DNA of 64,000 nt from Symsagittifera roscoffensis (Eukaryota > Xenacoelomorpha > Acoela > Convolutidae), in the NCBI RefSeq assembly GCF_963678635.1, contig NC_087065.1, forward strand, positions 53,823,858-53,887,857, read 5' to 3'. The stretch's first letter is position 1. Each line of letters starts with the position of its first letter. Below, in pieces: positions 21,821-31,000 of this stretch. Below the pieces are notes generated by a model. The model saw only the letters and a list, made by a program, of their open reading frames with translations, ran no database searches and was not told the origin of the DNA. The position numbers and the translations under genes are program-made.

Positions 21821-23475
21821 ATGCCACTTATACCTTCAAACAACCAACAAATACAAAAATCATCTGAAGATGACTTATTCGAATTCGAAAAATCAGTCTT
21901 CGAAGGAAGTTCTTTGAGTAAAATCCATATATATCTCAAGTGCATACGAAAAATACCAAAAGTAACATTTGAAGTCAAAAACGGAAATGTTGAGTCAATC
22001 AACGAAAACGAAAAATGTGTACTGTTCATTAACTTTTTCGGCGGAGTCTTCGGCACAAGTTAAAGCCAACTAGAAATCAAGTTTGTACCAAACGAGCTGA
22101 ATAAATTCTTAGTCGCTCAAGTTCAGGTAAGCGAATTGTTAAAGAAATTAAATGTCCATGGGACGTGCCAAAATTGGAAATGGCATCCTTAGGTCATAGC
22201 CCAAAACCTTGAGCAAATCATTCATCCTAGTTGTTCAAAAATGACTAAACAAAGGTATTTTTCCAGAAATATGGAAGATTAGCCTAGTAATCCCAATTTT
22301 CAAGGAAGGAAACATTCTATAATTTCAGTTTTTATAGACCAATCGGTCTCTATACTACTGTTCAAAAGTGTTTGAACTTGTCATATTTGGCAAACTCTAT
22401 TGTAGAGTGAAAGTTAATTACATAAATCAACATGGTTTTCGTTAAAAAAAAGGACCGTATCATTTTACAGTTTATCAATATGATGTACCTCATGACATTC
22501 TAATCAACAAGATGAAAAATTTTAGCAACGGAGTTGAAAATATGTCGATGTTACAGTCACGCCTAACTAAGAGGAAGCAATGCGTAAAGATTGAAAACAC
22601 TCTGAGAGAAGTCACTAGTGGAGTTCCACAAGGTTTAATATTAGGACATTGCTGTTCATCAACGATCTCCCAGAAACTCTCGAAGACATAAACAGCTTTG
22701 GCTATGCTGACGACTTGAAAGCAATTTTACTTAATCAACAAACATTTAACAATACAACAGTTAAAAATGACAAGTGGCTAAAATCTAATAAAATGCAACT
22801 AAACATTAAAAAATCAGCTCTCCCCAACATCAAAGGTGATCTGAAAGCAGCTCCAATGAACTTAACTCTTGCCTCAGTAAACTCCCAGCTTTACCTGGGA
22901 CTCATTATATCCAGTCAGTTTACGTGTAATGAAAGTTGCACGCGTCGAACAACCAAAGGCATTGGCGCTTTAATTCAAAATCAAATCAAACAAAGCTTCA
23001 CAAAGCAATATGCAGTTCTACAACCAAGTTAAACGCTATGCGGTACATGTACCAATATTAAATGACGCATTCAAGGCATGGATCATTTTTAGGGCAAATA
23101 TACGAGGTAAAGCTAGATCTAAAAACATCTGAATGCTACGGCATCACTCGACAATCTTTCAGGGACCAGTTTCTAATATCAAAAAGCAGATTACAAAAAA
23201 AATAGACAATAATTTTTTCAGGTGAACTAAACAACTCTACAACTGTCTTATTCGGACCTCTCCCCCATGTTTAATGTCAGACTAAACAAAGGAGCCTCGA
23301 CTAATTTCTACTAGAATATTTACAAGAAAAGGTACAGGGAAGCCAACAAATGCACATAGAAACTCTTTTGTGGATGTGGAAACTGCATTATAAATAACAA
23401 ACTCAGCAGAAAATGGGTGAAACTCCCTAGAGCTTTTGCACTGAAGCCTATTGTACTACTACTACAACTGCTACT
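21821..23475 (+). pseudogene. Degenerate non-LTR retrotransposon with reverse transcriptase
   Basis: Several frames together cover a LINE-type polymerase. The first part (21821-22063) has the FINFFGGVF-like pre-RT segment. Near 22265 there is EIWKISLVIPIFKEGN, then YRPIGL, then a HGFRKKRT-like block near 22430. A GVPQG motif sits near 22620, and FINDLPETL plus YADDLK (RT catalytic YADD) lie in the 22649-23032 segment. A C-terminal portion runs to about 23440. Frameshifts and stops separate these blocks, so it is inactive. A CTACTACTAC-type microsatellite at about 23455-23475 resembles a non-LTR tail. It cannot be shown to be the same family as the minus-strand element at 15-18 kb, because no domain is shared. 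Confidence 0.8.
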
Positions 23476-23831
23476 ACAGTACCAATTAGGTTTTGAACTT
23501 TTTAAAGAAAAGTTTTTATCTTGCAGTTTTACGAAAAAGGTAGAAAGTAACCGACCACTCTCTTGCACTTCGTCTAGATGTTGGGATTAGCTTTGGATAG
23601 TGTGGGGACGGGTGTTGACGGGCTGGTGGCCAATACAAGTTGCAGTGGCATGCGCAGGAGTGTATTTGAAAGGCCGGCGTTTTTCTCAAATGTTCGTTGA
23701 TCTTTTTGTAGGTCAGCCGCTTCATTTTTTTGCGAATAACCCCAGAATAACCCCAGTTGGCAGAATTTTCAAAGCTGTATGCAGTTTTTGATATAATTTA
23801 AGTTTTTAGACATTTTTTGAAAGGTTCAACC

Positions 23832-24130
23832 TGTTCGCGCTTAAATTAATGACGTCATTATAGCGCGAAAGTGAAAAAGCTAAAATTAGATTTGCTGAGA
23901 CCACAGGCCTTGAAAACTACTGGTTTGTCCGATTAAGGTCAGTTTGCCATCAAAATGTTTATAGATTTTTGAGATTGTTGGAAACCGTATTGCTAAAATG
24001 CTAACCGAAAATGTTAAACTGATTGTTGTCATATATTACTTACTCTTCATATTATCTGTTAAGTTGCCGATAATTTACAGATTTTGAAGCAGGTTTTTGT
24101 AGATCTTACAGGATACGAGAGTGCGGCACA
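23832..24130 (+). repeat. 5' LTR of the BEL/Pao element
   Basis: 299 bp, TG...CA. Near its start it contains the palindrome TGACGTCA (23850-23857) and then TAGCGCGAAA, resembling CRE/ATF and E2F sites respectively. It differs from the 3' LTR by G/T in GATTTGCTGAGACC and A/G in AACTACTGG. Confidence 0.95.
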
Positions 24131-24133
24131 TTT

Positions 24134-24151
24134 TGGTCCGCCGACCCGGAC
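24134..24151 (+). promoter_or_regulatory. Candidate primer-binding site
   Basis: Three nt after the 5' LTR the sequence TGGTCCGCCGACCCGG begins. TGG is the expected complement of a tRNA CCA end, and the position is right for a reverse-transcription primer site. I could not match it to a specific tRNA. Confidence 0.45.
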
Positions 24152-24154
24152 ACG

Positions 24155-24410
24155 ATATTCCGGACGATATTCCAGAGAGGCCTGAAATTCCAACCGAACC
24201 GGACGTTAGATATTCCGGACGATATTCCAGAGAGGCCTGAAACTCCAGCCGAACCGGACATTAGATATTCCGGACGATATTCCAGAGAGGCCTGAAGTTC
24301 CAATCGAACCGGACATTATATATTCCGGACGATAGTCCAGAGAGGCCTGATATTCAACCGACCCGGACACAGAAGTCAGTATTTTTTCGGGTTGCCAACG
24401 ACCCGGACAC
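24155..24410 (+). repeat. 55-bp tandem repeats in the BEL/Pao 5' leader
   Basis: About four units of roughly 55 bp share TATTCCGGACGATATTCCAG, then AGAGGCCTGAA, then CCGAACCGGAC. They are followed by two copies of CGACCCGGACACAGAAGTCA about 45 bp apart. Units contain CCGGA/TCCGG complements and could form local hairpins. The array is GC-richer than its surroundings. Confidence 0.85.
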
Positions 24411-25273
24411 AGAAGTCAAAAGTAGAAGTTGGGTTTTTAGAATTTTCGAACGGAGGCCTTTTCAGGTATCCTGATTGTGGACATCATTTTTTGTGGACAT
24501 CCATATTGGAGTGTGGACTGTGGACACCCATTTTTTCTCGACACCCGAAGTTTCTGTGGAATTTGGATTCTACCGGTGAACGCCTCTACAAAACTTGTAA
24601 GACTAAAAAACCAAAACTTTATCCATTTGTGCTAACTTGCTGATCTGATGCTTTAAATTCTGATACGAGGTTTTTTGATGGCAAAATCGTAGCCCCCAAT
24701 TTTTCTCGATACCAAAACCTGATCAGAAAATTTTCTGTGGGTTTAGGAAAAAACCGGCCTCATAAACCTTAATTACGTTATCCTAACACCTTGTTTGTAA
24801 GCTCAACACCGCCTAGTTTCATAATAATTTGCAAAGCGCCTAGTTTCATAATAATTTAATTTAAACGACCGAGTCGAGTTTTTTGCCCCAAGTTTTGGAC
24901 TTAAAAAAAAAAAAATTCAAAATTTCGCAAACGCATCAGGTTATTGTTGGAACTTGAACCGTTGGGTGAAAACGTGGAAAAAATTTTCGGAAAAAAAATT
25001 CGAAAAAAAAAAAAAATTTTTGGAAAATTTTCGGAAAAAATCCGAAATTTTCGAAAAAAAAAATTCTGAAAAAACGCCGTGTTTATTCTTGAAACGTGGT
25101 GCAGCTAACTGAACTAGTTCAATTGGATAAAAGTAGCCGTAGTCGAGACCCGTAGCGTATTATTAAGCAAATCGTCTTACCTTTTGCTACAACCTTGTTA
25201 GCTCAGGGTGTTGCGGGAGGTCAGGTCGCGGTTTGCTTGATTCCCTCCCTCTTAAGTTGATTTAAATCACTAA
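24411..25273 (+). other. BEL/Pao 5' leader, non-coding, with an A-rich tract
   Basis: A long untranslated leader. It includes a low-complexity A/T tract at about 24900-25075 with repeated AAAATTTTCGGAAAAA-like phrases. An open frame at 24392-24643 overlaps the tandem repeats and is not convincing as a gene. Confidence 0.5.
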
Positions 25274-25873
25274 ATGTTCATACTAGCTGCTAGCTCGCTG
25301 CACCACGCTTTGAAAAAACTTTCCCCCGCTTCGCAAAAGCGTGTATCTCAATCGTGCTTAGCCATTCCCGGGTTAAGTTTCAACCATAACGCAGTGAACG
25401 TCCGTAAAACTTGTCAGTATCAACTTGATCACTATCTCTTAAACCGAACTGACATTGTTATTTGGCACGACGCTGTTAATAACTCTATTAGTCGACACCG
25501 TAGTAATAACTTAAACGCACTAACTCCTAACCAGCTTAAGAAGGTTCTTTTAAACTATAAACGTAATATTTATGCAATCGTTTACTGTAAACGTGTAGGC
25601 ACGGAAGATATATATAGTAAGTTGAAAGAGTCAGGTATATTAGTTATTAATATAGTAACAGACCTGATATCTAGAAGGAAGCAGAACCTCACGGAGTTAG
25701 GGCAAAAGTACTTAGAACTACACCAGGATCCCTCTCTAGAACTGAAAACGTTTACGATCCTTAGGCGTTATAGCAAGAATTTGAAGTATATTATTTCAAA
25801 GAAAAATACTCCTAAGCCAGGAAAACGCAAGCGGCAAGCTAATCGAAACAGAAGAAATGCTGAGCAGCTCTAG
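25274..25873 (+). CDS. Accessory ORF of unknown function inside the BEL/Pao element, 199 aa
   Basis: A complete frame from ATG 25274 to TAG lies between the long 5' leader and gag. I do not recognise a named family. Visible features: a helical N-terminal third; a segment TDIVIWHDAVNNSISRHRSN (residues about 59-78) that looks like a conserved core; AIVYCKRVGTEDI (about 101-113); a predicted strand ending in TDLISRRKQ; and a strongly basic C-terminal tail (KPGKRKRQANRNRRN) that could bind nucleic acid or act as a nuclear signal. Alternating hydrophobic strands and helices suggest a compact alpha/beta domain. BEL/Pao elements normally carry only gag-pol, or occasionally an env-like gene downstream. 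An ORF ahead of gag is unusual. It is not env-like: there is no signal peptide or transmembrane anchor. Confidence 0.65.
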   Translation: MFILAASSLHHALKKLSPASQKRVSQSCLAIPGLSFNHNAVNVRKTCQYQLDHYLLNRTDIVIWHDAVNNSISRHRSNNLNALTPNQLKKVLLNYKRNIYAIVYCKRVGTEDIYSKLKESGILVINIVTDLISRRKQNLTELGQKYLELHQDPSLELKTFTILRRYSKNLKYIISKKNTPKPGKRKRQANRNRRNAEQL

Positions 25874-26038
25874 GAGTTAAATAAATTGCTTCTCTAAGGT
25901 GTGATATTGTTTAATGAGTCAGAATATAATTTATTAATACTAAATATAAGGTCTTAAATTAATTATTCCCTTTTTTTTTCTCTCAAACTGAGCAGTTGAG
26001 CGGTTGAGTAGAAGTGAACAAGTTTAAAAGTAATCAAA

Positions 26039-27787
26039 ATGACAGAACAAATTGAGTTAAAATATCGACGATTGATGAATGGTCGAACATCACTAGAAAA
26101 TGAGCTTTCCGTAGTTCACAGTCGCATAACTGAGAGTTTAGAGGGACCAATTCGGAAAACAAAAATAAACGCCTTAATTGAATCTTGCAAGAGTATTCTC
26201 GAAAAAGCATTAGCTAAAAATGATGAACTTGTGATATTAGCTAATAAAACCGATAACCATAGCAAATTATTAACGGAGTTGGCTGCATGGTGGGATAGGA
26301 TAGTTAAAGTTAACGATGAAGTAACTGGTAAGGCTCGCGCTCATATGGAATCTAATCAAGCTTCAGAGGTTTGCGTCAGTGAAACTAGTCGATCAAAAGT
26401 TTCATCAAAATCGGCAAAATCCGGGTCGAGTAAGCAAAGTTCAATGAAATCATTGACTCCCAGTGAGCGCCGCAAAGAGCTGCTCCTAGCGAAGATGAAG
26501 CGAGAAGAGTTGGAAAAACAACATGAAGCAACCTTAAGACTGAAACAACAGGAAGCCATCATCGAAGAGCAACAGCATTTGATTGAGATGGAACGAAAAC
26601 AACAAGAAATTAAATTTGAAATTGACCGTAAAGAGCAAGAACATCGTTTACGAATCGAAAAAAGTCGGCTTGAAATGGAACGATTAAGCGAAGAAAATCG
26701 TATTAAAGTAGCTGAAGCAAAAATGGTTGAAACTGAATACCTCAAAGAGTCTGAAATAGATCAGCATCTCGAGCTGGCGTCTTCGGTTGATCGTCGTTCT
26801 GACAGGGTAAACGATTGGGTTGATCATGCATTAGAAAACCAAAAAGGACCCAAGGTAGTTCCGTCTTCTTCAAAGTTTGAAAACTGTATAAATATAGAAA
26901 GTGGTTCGCATCAACACAGAAATGTGTCCACAGCGGAAGCCTCACTTCGGCGATCGTTGCCGAATCGGACTTTTGATTGTGATCAACAATGTTATCCCTA
27001 TCAACCAACCGTCTCCTTCAGCGATGGCGATGGAATCAAGCACGCTGTATCCACTAATCCTGAGCACGAAACGCAGTCGTTGCTTATTTCCAATAACGCT
27101 ACACTTTGCGAAAACAATACATCATCATTTTTTAATCCAGCTGGAACAGCAGCTACCAATACTCCGGTATGCTATTACTTCTCTGTACCTCATCCTTCGT
27201 CTTCCATTCAACATATCCCCGTCAACAACTTCAATAACGATTCCCGAGTTGTTGGAAACATGCCCGCCATCTCCAATCAATACTCTGGATACATCCCCCA
27301 TGCCATTGTGTCACAACCACCTGCAAATTTAATCTGCAGAAATCAAAACTTGCTATCACATAACGTGTATAGCAACCCTGCGTCAGTGAACAATCCGTTT
27401 AGCGGACAGTCTGCCGTTATTAGTCAGCCCAACTTGCCACTAATGTCACAGTGGACACCCGCAGTCACCCAATGTATCACTGAAGTAACAAGTGATGGTA
27501 ACACAAACCCATCAGTTGGTGTTTTTTCATCCGTAACGCCAATATCTCTGCAACAATTCCCCCACGTATCAAGTGGTGGTACCGTTTACTATGGGTTTCC
27601 CAATCACGACGCATCGGCTGAAAACACTTACATATATCAGCAGCAACCTTTTGCAGCTGATCCTAGCAACACATTGCCGTCGTTGCAACCAGTTCCCCAA
27701 CCGCAAGCCGTGACACTGAATGACTTAGTCCAAGCTCTTTCAGTCTCAAAGAAGGATCCCCTTCCAGAATGGAAGCTGGCCCAGTAG
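26039..27787 (+). CDS. BEL/Pao gag, N-terminal part (582 aa to an in-frame TAG)
   Basis: The ATG at 26039 opens a frame ended by TAG at 27785-27787. The N-terminal ~130 residues are helical. A Ser/Lys-rich linker is followed by a long charged coiled coil (about residues 140-245, repeating Glu/Lys/Arg/Gln heptads such as EELEKQHEATLRLKQQEAI). A Ser/Asn/Pro/Gln-rich low-complexity segment runs to about 560. This is the usual build of Pao-type gag: capsid-assembling, RNA-packaging, in cytoplasmic particles. The frame reopens right after the TAG and stays open to the next stop at 28043. The capsid-like homology (DUF1759-type region) starts near the TAG, so the stop cuts the domain. Confidence 0.85.
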   Translation: MTEQIELKYRRLMNGRTSLENELSVVHSRITESLEGPIRKTKINALIESCKSILEKALAKNDELVILANKTDNHSKLLTELAAWWDRIVKVNDEVTGKARAHMESNQASEVCVSETSRSKVSSKSAKSGSSKQSSMKSLTPSERRKELLLAKMKREELEKQHEATLRLKQQEAIIEEQQHLIEMERKQQEIKFEIDRKEQEHRLRIEKSRLEMERLSEENRIKVAEAKMVETEYLKESEIDQHLELASSVDRRSDRVNDWVDHALENQKGPKVVPSSSKFENCINIESGSHQHRNVSTAEASLRRSLPNRTFDCDQQCYPYQPTVSFSDGDGIKHAVSTNPEHETQSLLISNNATLCENNTSSFFNPAGTAATNTPVCYYFSVPHPSSSIQHIPVNNFNNDSRVVGNMPAISNQYSGYIPHAIVSQPPANLICRNQNLLSHNVYSNPASVNNPFSGQSAVISQPNLPLMSQWTPAVTQCITEVTSDGNTNPSVGVFSSVTPISLQQFPHVSSGGTVYYGFPNHDASAENTYIYQQQPFAADPSNTLPSLQPVPQPQAVTLNDLVQALSVSKKDPLPEWKLAQ

Positions 27788-28045
27788 GATGGCAACCCGC
27801 TCCAATGGCACGAATGGTTTGGCCAATTTTGCAGTACTGTAGACGCAGCGTCCCTAAGCGATGATGTGAAGTTGACTTATTTAAAAACATTAGTCACGGG
27901 AAAAGCTAAGTCAGCCATAGCAGAGTTCGCATACAGTGGAAGAATGTATAAAGATGCTCTGAAAACTCTAGAAAGAAAGTTTGGCCAGCCACAAAACGTA
28001 ATTACGGCCCACCTTGATAAGTTGTCCAGTTTCCCGCAGCTTTGA
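27785..28045 (+). pseudogene. Gag segment between two in-frame stop codons
   Basis: Between TAG (27785-27787) and TGA (28043-28045) the gag frame is fully open for 85 codons and encodes the DUF1759-like gag core (for example SDDVKLTYLKTLVTGKAKSA). The ORFs before and after are in the same frame, so the element has one gag-pol frame with two nonsense codons and no frameshift. No recognisable readthrough context (such as CARYYA after the TAG) follows. Confidence 0.8.
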
Positions 28046-31000
28046 ATGCACAACCCTGAGAACATCATTAGCTTCTCGATGACCATTTCAAGTCTAGTGG
28101 CTGTCTTTAGCTCTCTTGATTATGAAGAAGATTTGAAAAGCGTCTCTTTGTTAAATCAAGCTCTTTCGAAAATCCCACCAAACATGAGAGAATCGTGGTC
28201 ACTTTTTGTCGTGAAACGTAATTGGTCACGCCCCAACCTAATTGACTTCAACAATTGGTTAAAAGATAAAGCAGAAGCTCATGAGCAAACGAAAAATATG
28301 CCTGGAAAGCCCAAAGTCGAAGAGCCATCCAAAACTAAAGCTGTAACGAGAGTTTTTGCCTCGACAAGTACAGTTGAGAAAAAGTTTGAATATCCTTCTT
28401 GTATCCTCTGCAAGGGGAAACATGCCTTGTGGAAGTGTTCTGTGTTTAAGGAGAAAACTCCAACACAACGTGCGAAATTCTCTGCGGAAAACAAATTGTG
28501 CTTCTCCTGCTTACAAGGGAACCACGCATTCCGGCAATGCCCCAGAGCAAAGAAATGCACCAAACCAGGTTGCACTAGCACCCATAATGTACTTCTCCAT
28601 GGGGCTGAACGTGTTTTTCCTAGTCGAAATCCGGACAAAAATGATAGCCATACAAGACCCAACGCTGGTCAACCAAGATCTAATGCAGAGCCGGATAAAG
28701 CGAGCACAAACGCTGATCGAAAATCATCCAGCAAGAATATGCCAAACGCAAGTTCGAATCATGCAGACATTAATCCCGTTCCGTTGGATGTAAGCTGCGC
28801 AATCTCGAACGACCAATCATCAATCATAACATCGAAAGGGTTACTGCCCATAATCAAGCTCCAAGTCTCCACCGATTTCCAGAGTGCTGATTGTTTAACA
28901 TTGTGTGACTCAGCATCTAGTCATTCCTGGATATCGGCTAAATTAGTCAATTGTCTGAATCTCTCAGGAAGATATTTGGATCTCACAGTAAATGGTATTA
29001 ACACAACGACTGTTGTTAAAACGAAACAAGTTCAGATGAAGGTATCTTCTAACTTCGATGGATTCGAATACATATTCGAATTAACCGCATTTGTCAAGGA
29101 TGAACTTAAAGGCGGTACCGATACCGTCAACATCCCTGCATTACAGAGCAAGTATCCGTACCTTGCTCCAATCAAACCAATTGTGTATAGCTACGCCGAT
29201 GTAGACTTAATAATTGGTCAAGACTCCTTCCATGCTATTCGGCCTGAGGAGTATTTCAAGAGTGAGGCCGATCCAAACACATCGCCCGTCGCGGTTCGCC
29301 TTCCAATAGGCTGGGTCTTGAGCGGCCCAATGCCGACATCTATTGGTTTCCTTTCTACTTGTTTCAAGTGCAATACGGATGATACCGAACTAGCTTGTCA
29401 AATCAAACGCTGGTATGAAATAGAGTCATACGGAGCCTACAAACAGGTCGATTCTCGTTCAGCCGAAGACAAAAGGGCGGCTAAAATACTTGATTCCTCC
29501 ACCGTCCACGATGGATCAAGATACGCTGTAGGTATGCTTTGGGCAGAAGAATCTATCATGTTACCAGATAATTACTATTCCTCTTTGGTTCAGTTAAAAT
29601 CGTTGGAAAAACGTTTAGCGAAAGATCCTCACTTAAGGGATCAATACTCAAAAACTATCGAAGATGATTTGAGTAAAGGATACGTGATTCAAGTTTCTCC
29701 CCATAATTTTTCGAACCGCAGCATACGCGAGTGTTATCTTCCTCACCATCCCGTGGTGAACCCAAACAAACCTGGTAAAGTGAGGCGTGTCCTTAACGGA
29801 GCGTCTAAATTCCACGGTACGTCATTGAACAAATCGTTGCTAGTAGGACCCGACCTACTGCAAAACCTTGTGTTCGTTCTCCTCCGTTTTCGACAACATC
29901 ATTTTGCCGTATCGGCTGACATTGAAGGGATGTTCCTACAAGTCGGCGTCCTTCCAGAGGACCAACCATCTCTTCGTTTTCTGTGGCGGGAGGACCCCAC
30001 AGCCGATGTGGTTGTACACCAGTACACCAGACATATCTTTGGAGCGAGAGATTCGCCAACGTGTGCAAATTATGCATTGCAACGGACTGCAATGGATAAT
30101 CAGGCGATGTTCCCTGACGCAGCATCCGCAGTTCTAGAGAAATTTTATATGGACGACTACCTTGACTCCTTTGAGGACCCTGATGTTGCATTTAAAATGA
30201 GTCAAGAGTTGATTACTCTGTTAGCTCTAGGTGGTTTTAAATTACCTAAATTCATAAGTAACGTAACTAAAATTAATAAAGAGTTAAACCCGCCCCAAAG
30301 CGCGCCGCAACAGGAAAGTAAAAATATTGTAACTTGTGGGGATAATTCTTCTCATGTTCTTGGTCTGAAGTGGGACCATATTGACGATACTTTGGTCGTA
30401 AGGCGTGGTGTCAACCGTGAACTTAAAAATTCGATAACACAGCGAACAGTGTTAAGTTTTGTTTCTTCCGTTTTCGACCCCATAGGTCTCGTAGCGCCCT
30501 ATACCGTAAGAGCCCGATTATTGAAAGAAATCTGGGGCATTCATGGTCAACAATGGGATGATCAGCTACCCGTTGATATCAAGACAAAATTTCTTGCCTG
30601 GCACTCTGGTTTGCCATCTCTAGGGAAAATGAGTATAAAGCGCAGCTACCTCTCCGCACCAGTCGATTGGGTTGAGTTAAACATGTTCGGTGACAGCTCA
30701 GAAGAAGTTTTTTGTGCTGTAGCTTTTCTTCGCGCCCGTGTGAAAACTTCACTCGAAACACAAGTTGCCTTCGTCTTTGGAAAAGCAAGAGTGGCGCCCA
30801 TGAAAGCGCTTTCCATCCCAAAGCTTGAACTGCAGGCCGCGTTACTCGCTACCCGCTTGAAGGAAGATGTCCCCAAAGCTCTAACCATTCCTGTGTCAAA
30901 CACGTTCATGTGGACTGACAGCACCACTGTGCTCCAGTGGTTAAACTCAGGTAGTAAGCAACCCACGTTCGTGGCAAACCGGATTGGAGAGATTCTAGAA

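Noticed and set aside
24392-24643. Separate gene in the BEL/Pao leader
   Set aside because: The frame overlaps tandem repeats and has no domain signal.
26356-27332. Minus- and plus-strand ORFs overlapping gag
   Set aside because: They are shadows of the gag frame; composition follows the gag codons.
27785-28045. Programmed stop-codon readthrough in gag-pol
   Set aside because: No known readthrough context follows the TAG, and two different stops in one domain fit mutation better. Kept as an open question in the findings only.
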